A DNA stretch of 64,000 nt from Siderastrea radians (GCA_964017195.1 OZ024892.1:17197371-17261370); one strand, 5' to 3'; counted from the first letter of the stretch, positions 10,474 through 21,813 are shown. Numbers and translations are program-made. Notes: generated by a model from the letters alone, not told the origin.

Positions 10474-11820
10474 TAAAGTTCCGGTCAGCGGTACACCAAA
10501 CAATCGTCAACATTCAATCTTTCAATTCTCGTGTACGAGTAAGAAAAATGTTATGAAACTACGTGATAGTTAAATACTTTGAACTTCCTTAAAAATTTGA
10601 AAGAACAAGGCAGTTGACTTTAAAGAGTATTTCTGAGCAGCGTGACAAAAATGGATACCGGAAAGACTCGAAGTACTCATGTCACAAAATCTAACATGGC
10701 GGCGAGAGCAGGATTGGTTGAGTACCGAGTGACGTTTGCTTCTCTGGGAGCTGTTTGTAGTGTTTTGGTTGATCTGTTGGCAGTTGCAGCAAACTGGATA
10801 GAAGATCCTTGTAAACGAAACCATTTGCGGCTGCAGCAAGGATGAGAACTGAACTCTTGATCTGGCGATAATAATCGTCGCGACCAAAATGGAACCTTGA
10901 AGGATCTCTGAATTTGGCGCGACTTGAGGTTGGCTCTAAGGCCGCTCTTGAACTGATTACTTTACAAAATGGTATGTCAGACAACAATTGTTTCTTATAA
11001 AGCTTGTTTATTTAGTTTAGTTGACTATCCAGTTTATATTTACAGTTTTCTCAACCGGTTAACTGAGTACTGTTTTCGCATAAATGAACAGTCCCCAACG
11101 CGAGTGTGATGTTGAAAAAGTATTTCTCAATTCGCGTAATATTATCCTACAAAAGGGAAGTAATAGCAATCTATAGATGACAAAGAAACAGCATGATGGT
11201 ATATAACTGCTGTAGCATTCATTAAGTTCTAACAAGTGGCCACTTAAAATAGTAGAAAATTGTCATTTCGCCTAAGGTGCCTGTATTAAATCACATGCCC
11301 TGCAAAAACCACTTGAGTGCCCGCGGACTTTAAAGCATCAAAAGAATAAAACAAGATCAATTATTTATTTACAACTTCGAATTTGATCAAAATGTGAATA
11401 CCAGTTAGATTTTGTTTTAGTCAAAGATGTCTCATTTTCAGTTTTTCAAAAGTAGAGTTCCCCCCCTTACAAAGAATGCAGGGCCAGGGGTCCCCCCGGA
11501 ACAAAGAAACCTCTAATAACATTTTTGTAAAGTCGAAGGATGATAGGTTGCTAGGATGTGAAAAGAATTTCAACCAGTCTCTTGTGCTTTGATAATATTA
11601 GCTAACAAAAAGTTCATTTTCCGGGATTAAAACATCCAAAAAAATGCATTTTTGGGTATGAACTTCCCCCCTGATACCAAGTTCGGTTTATCACAAGAAA
11701 TGAAAAAAATACCATCATGATTCCTTCCACCCGAAGGACTAACTTCACACAAAAAATGAAGGGAAGTTTATTTTAACCATTTCCAATTTTGCTCAAAACC
11801 TTAGCGACATTTGCTCTTAC
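10474..11820 (-). repeat. Right arm of the 1.35-kb inverted repeat
   Basis: This is the reverse complement of 7540-8895. The inner edge is near TTCCGGTCAGCGGTACACCA and the outer edge near CCTTAGCGACATTTGCTC. Small differences from the left arm, such as shorter G-runs at 11460 and 11670, show that the copies have diverged somewhat. Confidence 0.9.
10642..10845 (+). other. Open frame conserved in both inverted-repeat arms (right copy)
   Basis: This is the mirror copy of the frame at 8523-8726, again 67 codons, with MTKMDTGKTRSTHVTKSNMA at its start and the same hydrophobic stretch. The two frames point outward from the spacer, so a bidirectional promoter or two promoters would be needed if both were expressed. 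Confidence 0.3.
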
Positions 11821-11954
11821 GAACTACTGACAATCTTGTTTTATTGTCAGTCGTTGAAAGTAGGGTGTTCATTCTCAGTTCCAAACTTATCATTTTTATC
11901 TTTTGCCTTTTCGAAGAGATACATTTTTTACAGAAATTAAATTTGCAAGATCGA

Positions 11955-12219
11955 TAATAATATATAGATTTAGCCAAGCCTAAAAGCGGAGCTCCACATT
12001 TGTTTTTTGTTTTGTCTGCTTTTTTTTTGGCTGGTACTTATCAATTTGTGAATCAATTATCCATTTGCGAGAATACTCTCATTCAAGTCGTTAAATAAAA
12101 AAAGAAAAGAAAACAAGCGAAAACAAGAAAGGAAACCATTTACGTCCCCGCTGAGTATCGAACCTGCCTCGCTGGAGTGGCAGGCCGGCATTATTCCACT
12201 AGGCCGCAAAGGTTGACAC
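11955..12219 (-). repeat. tRNA-derived SINE
   Basis: On the minus strand a tRNA-like head has an A box (TGGCCTAGTGG) and a B-box-like GGTTCGATACT, followed by a T-rich body. The 3' tail, GGAGCTCCGCTTTTAGGCTT continuing to GGCTAAATCTATATATTA, is shared with the SINE at 36455-36657. This is the structure of a tRNA-derived SINE with internal Pol III promoter. Confidence 0.7.
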
Positions 12220-12439
12220 TACCTATGAAAGTTAATCTTACTACTTACTTCTTTTCCCGTGGCAAGTTGCCTATCGACATAAACATGCTGGTGTTTTTCC
12301 TTGGGAAATTTGTTCGGACCGCCGCAAAAACCATGGTCGTGGACAGAAAAAAAAAACAGAAGGCCCTAGCTCTGCTTTATTTGGCATCAGGACCGCTGCA
12401 AAATGCTGCAAACTCAAGCGTTGTTCTGACCGAGTTCAC

Positions 12440-12795
12440 AGCAGAACCAACAACAAAGATGAAGTCCTTGAAGGCAAATTCTTAACTTGAACTTTTCGCC
12501 TTCCTCCAAAAAGATGACTGAGAATTCTTTTAAACTTTTTCTTTCCATTAATAAAATTGTTTTTGACTTTTACCTTTGCTAAAACGTCACCATGCGATTT
12601 CGCGCCAAAAACGCGCGAGAAAGCACAGGGTTACCTCAACTGTAAGCCACCTCAATTGGTGAGCCTGTAGTGCGGACGGATGGACGGTCACGTGACTATT
12701 ACGTCACTACCAAAATTTCTTGGCTTGATAGGTTACCAAATTTGCTTAGCAATGGTGATCCGCTGGCGCCCTACGTGCGTAGGCTCCACTATGAA
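12440..12795 (-). repeat. Dispersed repeat family B (copy 1)
   Basis: This copy corresponds in reverse complement to 57385-57850. Shared blocks include GGACGGTCACGTGACTATTA, CCAAAATTTCTTGG and a run resembling ttcttttaaactttttctttcc. A shorter piece of the same family lies at 31136-31215. The ends carry GGAGCC/GGCTCC-like inverted sequence, so a non-autonomous DNA element is likely. Confidence 0.6.
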
Positions 12796-13082
12796 TAAAT
12801 TATTACTGTTCTTAATATAATAATTATTATTCTACACCATCAACATGATAGGTATGTGTGGATGATGTCACAAATAAGAATCACTCTAATGTTGTGCAAG
12901 ACAAGTTGTAAACCCAGATGGTTTTAAAACAAGGAGGTTCCCGGTCCCCCACAGCATTTTTGAAGATCTCATTCCAGACCTTGCTATGTATTATCCGCTC
13001 CGAAAGGCAAGGGTCTCATGAAGGGACCACCTTCACTCATTGTCGCCGGGCTAATTAGAAACAAAGTAACCTTATTCATTTG
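12796..13082. other. No feature seen
   Basis: This is an AT-rich stretch between the family B repeat and the satellite. It contains no recognisable motif. Confidence 0.5.
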
Positions 13083-13904
13083 TTATGCATGGCCACACAG
13101 GCCCTCAGACACCCAGGATGATTACAGCATAACGAGCCTTTTATTTGTCATGCATGGCCACACAGGCCCTCAGCCACCCAGGCTGATTACAGCATAACTG
13201 TCCTTTTATTTGTTTTGCATGGCCACACAGGCCCTCAGCCACCCAGGCTGATTACAGCGTAACGATCCTTTTATTTGTTATGCATGGCCACACAGGCCCT
13301 CAGCCACCCAGGCTGATTACAGCATAACTGTCCTTTTATTTGTTTTGCATGGCCACACAGGCCCTCAGCCATCCAGGCTGATTACAGCATAACGATCCTT
13401 TTATTTGTTATGCATGGCCACACAGGCCCTCGGCCACCCAGGCTGATTACAGCGTAACGATCCTTTTATTTGTTATGCATGGCCACACAGGCCCTCAGCC
13501 ACCCAGGCTGATTACAGCATAACTGTCCTTTTATTTGTTTTGCATGGCCACACAGGCCCTCAGCCATCCAGGCTGATTACAGCATAACGATCCTTTTATT
13601 TGTTATGCATGGCCACACAGGCCCTCAGCCATCCAGGCTGATTACAGCATAACGATCCTTTTATTTGTTATGCATGGCCACACAGGCCCTCCGCCACCCA
13701 GGCTGATTACAGCATAACGATCCTTTTATTTGTTATGCATGGCCACACAGGCCCTCAGCCACCTAGGCTGATTACAGCATAACTGTCCTTTTATTTGTTA
13801 TGCATGGCCACACAGGCCCTCAGCCATCGAGGCTGATTACAGCATAACGATCCTTTTATTTGTTATGCATGGCCACACAGCCCCTCGGCCACCCAGGCTG
13901 ATTA
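13083..13904. repeat. 65-bp satellite array (left part)
   Basis: Thirteen head-to-tail copies of a unit containing TGCATGGCCACACAGGCCCT and AGGCTGATTACAGC recur at exactly 65-bp spacing (GGCCACACAG at 13091, 13156 and so on to 13871). Variants alternate between AACTGTCC/TTTTGCAT and AACGATCC/TTATGCAT, hinting at a higher-order repeat. The array is split by a hAT insertion and resumes at 16609. Confidence 0.97.
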
Positions 13905-14060
13905 AGGGCTGTCCATAAGTTGCTCGGCAACTTTTGAGCAACTTTTCAGATTCGGAGCAACTTTTAGTCCTTCGAGCAACTTTTCGGATTTCGTGCAACT
14001 TTTTTCTTTTTTGAATAACTTTCTTGCTTTTTGAAGGCAATTTGTAACTAAAAACCGCTC
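13905..14060 (+). promoter_or_regulatory. hAT left TIR and subterminal motif cluster
   Basis: After the terminal AGGGCTGTCC, the motif (G)AGCAACTTTT or a close variant recurs at least five times before 14020. Such subterminal clusters are the usual binding sites of hAT transposases. Here the motif has the same orientation as at the right end. Confidence 0.7.
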
Positions 14061-14204
14061 ATTCAAGTTCTAATTTAAAGCATCAGTTGCTTTTATGCAT
14101 GATTTTGCGTAAAATACCTTTTGTAAACAAAAAACACTATTCCCCTGGTGGTCTGCCTGTGGTAGCAGCCGAAGGTGGTCAGCGGATATGCTGAAAAATT
14201 CAAA

Positions 14205-16099
14205 ATGGCGGAGCCGAGTGATTATTCAAGCTCGAGTGAAGATGATGAATATTCAGATCCTTTAGAAGTAGCAGCTAGTGCTGGAGCTAGATTAAGTACT
14301 CCAGAAAAAGCCAGTATCTCTCGGAAAAGAAAAGTGCAGACTAATCCAGCCGAAAAGAAGAGAAATGTGCGTGGATCAGTCGATCCAAATGTGTCCGCGT
14401 GGGATAGAGTGAACGAGTTTAAAGACCAGTGCCTAACTACAGTGTCGGGAAATCTAAGATGTGACGCCTGCAGAGAAACTCTTTCCAAAAAAAAGAGTTC
14501 TGTCAAGAAACACGTATCATCCATAAAGCACATCAAAGCGCTGGAGAAGATTAAGAAAAGCAAGAAGAAAGATCAAAATATCAAGGATCTTCTTTCAAAA
14601 ACAAGCGGAGGAGCAAAAGGATCCACATTACCTGAAGACATGCCAGGCTTGTGGAAGCTCTATTGAAGGCAGGTATTCCCCTTTTAAAAGTCGACAGTTT
14701 GCGACCATTTCTTGAAAAATATGGTCATCGCTTGACATCTCGGAACCATCTAGCAGAATTCATTCCCATGATTCGTCAGAAGGAGATAGACTTTGTGAAA
14801 TCCGAAATAGCTGCCAACAGTGCTTTTTCTGTGATCTTTGATGGGAGCACCAGACTTGGAGAAGCGTTGGCAATTATCGTTCGCTTCATTGACAAAGATT
14901 GGAATATAAAGCAGAGGCTTCTCAAATTAGAAATTCTAGCCAAGAGCATGAATGCGGAAGAGCTTGCTCAAAGGCTGATTCAGTGCCTGGCTGTGGAGTA
15001 TGGAATGCAACCAAACCATCTTCTAGCAGCAATGAGAGATGGTGCATCAGTAAATGAAGCTGGATTGCGTCAAGTCATGTTTTTCTTCCCCAATATTCTT
15101 AATGTCATCTGTTTCTCACACACAATCGATAATGTTGGGAAACACTTTGAATTTAGTGTCCTAGACACATTTTCTAGGTGCTGGAACACCATGTTTTCTC
15201 TCAGTCCAGCTGCTCGGCTGTTTTGGAAGACAAGAACTGGCACAGCAATGCGACTTCATTCCAAAACCAGATGGTGGAGCAAATGGGAAGTCCTCAATCA
15301 GGTCATGGAGTTTTTTGGGGATGTTGAGCCCTTTCTAAGAGAAAATGATAACCTGTCTCCTGTTTGCCGTGCAAGCCTGTTGGAGATTTTTGATGATCCA
15401 GCTACTGCTAGAGACTTAGACATTGAGCTTGCTGCTATGATTGATGCGGGCAAGCACTTTGTTCAAGCAACTTATTATCTTGAGGGGGATGGTCCCTTAG
15501 TATTTACTTGCTATGAGCGTTTGTCCGCATTAGCACATGCAATAGCCATTGAATCTTATCCAAACACTGAGGCCAAAGCTCGCCAACATGCAGGTAGAAA
15601 TATGGCATTGTACAACCAGTTAGTTGCTCAAGCAAAGGCATGTATCAATCCAGGCTTCCGCTTTTACCAACAGAAATTCAGTGTGCAATTCCATAATATT
15701 GTCCGTGCATTTAAGGCTGCACGCTTATGCTGCCCAATACAGGTGCAAGCACTACATCCAACTGCTGCATCAGTCCAGGAACTAAAGCAATTTAGTTTCA
15801 CTACTGATGCAGAAGTTGTACAGCTTGTGGAAGAGCTGCCAAACTATCTGGCCATTGCTGATGGTGCAGCCATTGAAACAGAGGAAGGCAAAGTACAGTG
15901 GTGGGCTACACATGCCGCTGCTCTCCCAAATTGGTCTGCTGCAGTCAAAAAGATCTTGTTGGTGCAGCCTAGTTCAGCATCAGCTGAACGAGTGTTTAGC
16001 CTGCTGCAAAATGCATTTAGCAAGCAGCAAGAGGCAGCATTAGAGGAAACAGTGGAAACATCGGTCATGTTACGTTACAGTGACAATAAGCGCACATGA
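14205..16099 (+). pseudogene. hAT transposase with one frameshift
   Basis: Translation starts at ATGGCGGAGCCG (14205). An acidic Ser-rich N-terminus is followed by a basic region and a BED-like zinc finger, LRCDACRETL then SVKKHVSSIKH (about residues 85-110). This frame stops at 14664, and the next frame (open through 14651, starting near VEALLKAGIPLLKVD) continues without stops to 16099. The join near 14640 therefore needs one indel. The second part holds the transposase core with FSVIFDGST (first catalytic Asp), MRDGASVN (second) and a C-terminal hAT dimerisation segment with WSAAVKKILLVQPSSASAER. The protein would cut and paste its own DNA in the nucleus. A single lesion in about 630 codons suggests recent activity or a sequence error. 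Confidence 0.9.
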
Positions 16100-16608
16100 A
16101 ATCTTGAATTATATGTCTGTAGAGGACTAGCTGTTGGTGCAAAACATTGACCAACAGGGACAGTGTTCTGTACTACATCCGCAAAGATGTAAATATTGAA
16201 AGACTATGGTTTTATACCACATACACTCGTGTATGTCAGAGAAACTTTATATATTTAATAAGCATATTAGCAAAGTTTGTTTTGTTCGAATACAATCACG
16301 TGCTTATCGTAATAGAAAGCCAATGCAGAGAATCAGATTTTTATGATTTGGGTTGAGACTCAGTCTTACAATATTGATGAGTCAGTATGATATAATTATG
16401 TATATAGTATCTATGCAAAGTTAAGTCTATTCATTAAATCTTTATTTAAGTTGTTAATCAATCTCTTACACTAAAAAATTGAAAGCAACTTTTGGATTTT
16501 GGGGCAACTTTTGAGCAACTTTTAGAGTTTTGGACCAACTTTTGAGCAACTTTTTGAGAAAATTGGAGCAACTTTTTGAGAAAATTGGAGCAACTTGTGG
16601 ACAGCCCT
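16100..16608 (+). promoter_or_regulatory. hAT 3' region and right subterminal motif cluster
   Basis: The first 370 bp are AT-rich with no recognised motif. From about 16480 the motif AGCAACTTTT or AGCAACTTTTTGAG recurs seven or so times before the terminal GTGGACAGCCCT at 16608. Its orientation matches the left cluster although the termini themselves are inverted. Confidence 0.7.
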
Positions 16609-16690
16609 AGGCTGATTACAGCATAACGATCCTTTTATTTGGTATGCATGGCCACACAGGCCCTCAGCCACCCAGGCTGATTACAGCATA
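16609..16690. repeat. 65-bp satellite array (right part)
   Basis: The rest of the interrupted unit and one further complete unit follow the hAT element. GGCCACACAG recurs at 16650. The array then ends at GATTACAGCATA, directly before the likely Helitron terminus. Confidence 0.95.
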
Positions 16691-16972
16691 GGCATTAGGA
16701 ATATCACAGTGATATGGTCTTAAAAGAGATACTGCATAATCACTTACAAATGACTAGTTCAGAAATGGCTCATTGATGTCCTCGAGACTGAGCCCACTCT
16801 ACCAGTCTGAGAAAGGTTTCCTCCCAATATGCTGGTGCCAAAGCCTCTCTCTGCTGACACTGGGATGCTAATTCATGCAGTCTTTCCATCTCCACTGCTC
16901 TAGCCCAAGTAGTTGGAGTGTCCACAGGTCTGCATCTGTCATCGATACTAGGACATCTTCATCAAATGCAAA

Positions 16973-18397
16973 TCAGGATCTATACCTTCTCCACCTGCTG
17001 ATTTTGCTCGTGACAATGCCACAAAATAGAGTTCCTGCTTCAAAGTTGTGCTTTCCAGGGTGGATCGCAACATTCCTGAATGCTTCACCAACACCCACAT
17101 TCATCCCTTGGCACTTGTGGATCGTTGTTCCCCATGCCAGTCTCAACGGAACGTGAATATGCTTGTATTGACATGTACACTCAGTGGACCGACTTACAGG
17201 CACAATTGGCACAAGTGTTGGATCTCCATTTATATACGGTGGACCCTTATATCCTTGAAATCCGTACAAACACAACATCAGGTAGTGGCGCAGGATCATC
17301 ACTAGGTCTGCAGCCATCTTTGTAGACAATGTCCACGACTGTGCCTGCTGCTCCATTGTACAAACCCCACTCAGCCTTCAAGTTTACCACCAGCATGACT
17401 TTGCTGTCACGGCAAAGATATAGTAGGGGTAACAATCCTCCTGCCTTATTACTGTCAGCCTTCTGTGCATGCCTGCCATTGTCAACTGCCTTGATCTTGG
17501 CTACTGGGTGGTTTGGCAGTCTGTTACACTCAAGGAGCTTAGATTTATTGCACTCCCATTCTAGACGATGTGTAGGAAACACATATAGACCTTGCTCATC
17601 CATCCTAACAAGACGTTCTGGGCCATGGGACATACGGAGATTGTGCCACTGGAACTGCTGTAGCCAATGGATTTGCCGTGCTGTCGTACTGTAAGTTCTC
17701 ACTGACATCAACACATCTCTCAGCTGTTGTTCAGATTCATTCTGCCGCACAATCTGAGTAAGCTCCACAGCACTATCCAAACTTGTCCATACCAAGCGAC
17801 CACGGTTAGACGGTGCACTGCGACAATCTGGAATGTACACAGGAGTGTCGCGCACAGGAGGTAGCTGCACATCATCTCCCATAAACACTACTACAGGAAT
17901 CCCTCCCCACAACTAGTCTGCATTGCCTCCTCTGTTGATTGCATAACGTGCATGCTGTTCCATCCAGCCCATTGTGGTGCGTCCAAACATTGATCGCTCA
18001 TCACCGACCAGAACTTTCAGATTTTCGCACCTTTTCTGAATTTTCTCTAATACAGGGCCTGAAGGCACAGTCAACTCATTGCAAGACCTTCGACCGGTTG
18101 GTATTCCTAAAAAAACTGTGAGCCGTCCTGCCTTGAACAAGGTAGGTAGAATTCCCCGTCGGGGTTATCACCTGTATTGCATCGTTGGCTACAAACACTT
18201 GCCGCACTAACCTCTGAAGGCAACTTGATAACGTACGACTTTCCAGTTCCAGCAGTTCCAGAGACAACAAGTTGCAGAGGATGGTAATCTTGTGGGATTT
18301 CAACAAAGTTGTAGAGGGTGTCCAACACCAGACTCACTATGGTTCTCTGGTTCTCATTTAGAGACAACAGAGACACCTGTGGTAATTCAAGCTCCAC
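16973..18397 (-). pseudogene. Helitron Pif1-like helicase domain, broken
   Basis: Pieces at 18107-18397, 17913-18140, 17247-17912 and 16973-17356 cover the helicase. Visible motifs are Walker A (VSGTAGTGKSYVIK), Walker B-like KVLVGDERSMFG, motif III-like VVVFMGDDVQLPPV, an arginine-rich block (ELTQIVRQNE) and the C-terminal WGTTIHKCQGMNVG. Frame changes and a TAG separate them. It would unwind DNA 5' to 3' during transposition. Confidence 0.88.
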
Positions 18398-18442
18398 AGT
18401 TTCCTATTCCTGTTCGTCATCTTCTTTGATGCTTTCTTGAAG

Positions 18443-20244
18443 TCAGTTCTTGCGGTCTTTGCCCTCAGGAAGAGTAATGCAGGTACTGCTCCAGTCATAG
18501 TCATCTCCACCATCATCAAAATCAAAGTCCTTCTCTACACCCTCATGTCTTTGGTTCTGCCCTGCATAGACGTCCACCCAGTCTAGTTGTTCTTCTGCTT
18601 CTACAGCATCATCATCCTCATTCTCTTCAAATACCCGTTCTTGTGGATGCTCTGCATAACGCTGTGCCTTAGAAACTTGGGCTTTCACAAATGTTGGGCA
18701 TTCACTAGAAGCAACAAAGTCCTTAAACTGATCAATCCAAGTTTCAGCATCTCCCTTTACTTCTTGGATGTGAAACCAGTTTGGCCAGTGCAACAGAAGC
18801 ACTGTTCTACAGTAGTCCTCATTCAATGGCCATGTCGCATGCATAGCACTACCACTTACCACAGGAACCTTACCATTCGTGAATGCAAAATGGTACCAAG
18901 AACAATGCTCATCTCGTGGTCATGCAAGGTACTTATCCAGTGGGGTGCTGCGAGTTGCAGTGTCGCCATCCCGTTCAAGTCGCCTTGACCCTGACATTGA
19001 CAAGTATGTAAATGGACGGCTACATCTCCAAAGTGCTAGTCCACTCAGCTCAAATGATGCCTCGGGTCCACTGATATCTCCTCTTCTCACAGTCTTCACC
19101 AGCATTTTAGCACACATTGACTTGCCAGTCACTTGGTCTGCATCAGCTGCATCTACGGCATTGACCATGTCTTTCAAGAGATCAGCCGTTGCACCAGTGG
19201 GTTCGCTATCCTTGCAAGCATAGCCACACACATAGTCAATTATGGCTATGACATCATCCATGCTAGGATTGTCCGGAGGAGAATTAGAAAGAATCAAGCT
19301 CACATCCCCATTTACTCTTCAAGATTGTATTTGATAATGAGAATGCTGAACCACACACGGATAGTCACAAGGCATCTCAAGGTGGGGAGCTCCATTATGA
19401 TCTTCCACAATTTCTGGGCGCCATTGCGCAGTTTCTTACCTGGGTGAAACTCGCTTCCAAACTCCATCTGACAAACACGTTCTCTTCGCTGCAACCCTGG
19501 CTGAGGATGACGAGGAGTCCTCAAGCAGTAATCTGAACAACTATGCAACCCAACTCGGTTCACTAAAAGCAAATAATCTTCTAGTATTGCATCTTGTGTT
19601 GCAGCTATTTGCACAAGCATCTTCACCAGGGGATCCCTATCATCTGATATCGGGTCAGCTGAACCCTCGGGTGGTGGCCAGAGGTCTTCTCTTGGCTGTC
19701 CTTCTTCATCGCTGCCAGCTGGGTGCAATGCTGTCACGGCAAAGTTTTCATCAGCCCACTGGGTAAGTCTAGCTGCATACTCATCATCGCCACAGCCATC
19801 TTCGCGAGCTTCATGCAACAGCTGGTGTGGCTACCTGTCATCTCTCCAGCTGAGTTGGTGCCAATGAATTTGACTCCGGGACTTTGCAAACTCATAACGA
19901 TACCAATAATCAGAAACACCTAACACTGGCTTCAGTACATTTTCATGGTATGACTGGGTACGTAGGTCAAAGTAGCTCCCTACTACATGAGTATTCTCTT
20001 GAACAGCCTTGAAGGAGGCATTGCTATCTTCAGCAAGGTTGACTTCTACCCCCGTGGTCTGCAAGATGTACTGTTCCAACAGTCTCCTTAGTGGGGGAAA
20101 GTAAAACGCTGTGCAACTTCCAGTCATGAAAAATGAAGGCAATCCGCGCTTCTCATTAACCATCAACTCGACCAAGGCACGAAGCTCTCTCCATCTCTGA
20201 TGCCAGTACTGGGCCGTACCACGCAGATTTGCACCAAAATACAA
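18443..20244 (-). pseudogene. Helitron Rep (HUH endonuclease) region, broken
   Basis: Four frames (19831-20244, 19312-19818, 18920-19303, 18443-18862) make up the Rep domain and its linker. The first holds GLPSFFMTGSCTAFYFPPLR and ends near the metal-binding HUH motif in SQIHWHQLSW (about 19845-19875). The third holds the catalytic two-tyrosine motif IDYVCGYACK (about 19218-19257). The last is an acidic linker before the helicase. Stops and shifts between frames show loss of function. Confidence 0.85.
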
Positions 20245-20307
20245 CAGCTTGTTGGTTAATGAAGTATCACCCCTTGCTAAGTGTTCTTGCAGGTCTGCAA
20301 CAGTTAT

Positions 20308-21636
20308 TTATGGGACACCTAGTTGCTGATCAACAAAGAACCTGCTCTGCTCCAGGGCACGCTTCCTCATGATCATGTTGTCAACAAAAAACTTCCATAC
20401 TCTATGCCGAGCAAACCTCCCGTCTTGATACCACAGCAAGTGCTCTGCCCAGTCGTGGAGTGCAGGACATGTCATTGGACGGTTTATGTGGAAATTGCCC
20501 TTTCGATAAGTAAACAAACAAGGAAATGCCATCGTGAAAAAATAAGGAGTAGTAAACTCAGATGCTGGCGTAGCGTTCGTGGTCGGCCATGGGATCAATG
20601 GTCGTTCCACGCCTCGTCGTGCACCTTCTGTTTCAACTTCCGTAGGTTCAAACACAACTTCATTTATGGCTGCTTCAACATGTACTTGCACATTCACTCC
20701 TGGCTCAGGAAGAATAATTCCTGAGACTGTTGAGTCATCGTTACTGTCTGTTTCGCCAGCATCCAACTGCTGCAGAGCAGGGCCTTGGTCATCCACATGT
20801 TCTGTTTCAAAAAACTCAGCTGTTCTCAAATTGGGCAACTCACCATCTTCTGGTAAATTCTGTATGCAGGCATTTTCAATAACAATGTCACTATAGGCAG
20901 GATCATTCTCGTTCAGCCAATGGAGAGCTCCTTCGACATGGTGCCTTCTAACCTTGACGTCCTTATGGGTATCATCTTTTCCTTGTCTTCTCACACGTAT
21001 GATATCCACCTCTGCTGGTAGGCATGGGAGAATAGTTGCCGGTTTTTGCACAGCCTGAGGGAATGCAATGCAATGTCCCTTTGAGGCGATACCTCCATGT
21101 TTCACCATGTGTACATGCACAGTGGGTGCTAGCCTTGCTATCAGCATCTGCTCGGCATCTGACATTCCAGACAGGTCTTCAGGAACACACAACGGGTCCA
21201 TGTTGTTTTCACCAGACCAAACTTTTGGTACCTTCTTATCTCTCTTGCAGCGACTGCACATGTTTCTTGTGCTTTTGCATTCCAAGCGCCTTTCCTTGCA
21301 GACCTCACAGTGACTGAATGCCTATGTCATCTGCTCCACCTCAAATGCATGAATAGCACAGTATGCGTTATCCTCCAGCTCACTTGATCCCGCCAACGGA
21401 GGTAGTGGTGGATCTCCAACAACTTCATGCAACCTCTTCTCCTCATCTGTTATTTTCCTTTGGTTTCGTCGCTGTCTTTTTCTCTTGTCATCCTCAGTTT
21501 CCACCATACCATGCTGTGCAAACTCATATTGCACACCGACTGCCTTTGCTCTTGCAATTAGATGAAGATGTTCAAACTGGTTCCCATCGTTTACTTCCAG
21601 AACAGGATGGTGTGTTTCTGGCAGGCGATTTTCCAA
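20308..21636 (-). pseudogene. Helitron N-terminal region (DUF6570-like), broken
   Basis: Two frames in the same phase, 21322-21636 and 20308-21285, are separated by a single TAG. Just after that stop comes a Cys cluster, HCEVCKERRLECK followed by RNMCSRCKRDKK. Then comes the conserved block with LPCLPAEVDIIRVRR and, further on, PYFFTMAFPCLFTYRKG, as in metazoan Helitron proteins that carry DUF6570. The domain name is from memory. Confidence 0.75.
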
Positions 21637-21687
21637 TACAGGATTCTCATTTTCACACTCTTGTCCTATTAAAATTAATATTAATTA

Positions 21688-21813
21688 TATACCATAAAAG
21701 CTCTATTAAGTGCCCTATCTCTATTAAGCCTCCCTCTCTAATAAGCCCCCCTCTCTTGGAAAGTAAAATGAAATAAGCCCCCCCCCCCCAGGGGGCTTTA
21801 TAGAGCTGTTACG
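21688..21813. repeat. Small MITE-like inverted repeat
   Basis: The left arm, TACCATAAAAGCTCTATTAAG, pairs with CTTTATAGAGCTGTTACGGTA on the right. The interior repeats TCTATTAAGCC- and CTAATAAGCCCC-like units and a C-run. It lies just beyond the Helitron 5' coding end. Confidence 0.65.

Larger units (their letters stand above)
13905..16608 (+). mobile_element. hAT-family DNA transposon, nearly intact
   Basis: The 2704-bp element has inverted ends: AGGGCTGTCCATAAGTTGCT on the left, and on the right AGCAACTTGTGGACAGCCCT. It is flanked by the 10-bp direct repeat AGGCTGATTA (13895-13904 and 16609-16618). Removing the element with one flank restores the 65-bp register of the satellite exactly (GGCCACACAG 13871 to 13936). 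hAT elements usually make 8-bp duplications, so GGCTGATT with terminal A/T belonging to the element is an alternative reading. Both subterminal regions carry many copies of GAGCAACTTTT. Inside lies a transposase frame with one frameshift. Confidence 0.93.
16695..21660 (-). mobile_element. Helitron, degraded
   Basis: The minus strand encodes, in order, a Cys-rich N-terminal region, a Rep endonuclease with HUH and two-Tyr motifs, and a Pif1-like helicase. The series is broken by at least nine stops or frameshifts. A probable 3' terminus lies at 16695: reading the minus strand, the palindrome ATATCACTGTGATAT is followed two bases later by CTAA and then T, as expected for a Helitron CTRR end next to a T. 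The 5' TC end cannot be fixed; coding similarity begins near 21636. Rolling-circle transposition would require the intact RepHel protein, so this copy is dead. Confidence 0.88.

Noticed and set aside
12177..12485. 102-codon plus-strand frame
   Set aside because: It runs through the tRNA-like head of a SINE and a dispersed repeat, so it is not a gene.
13083..13904. Regular 65-bp repeats suggesting a CRISPR-like array
   Set aside because: The whole unit is repeated with no unique spacers, there are no cas genes, and the setting is eukaryotic. It is a satellite.
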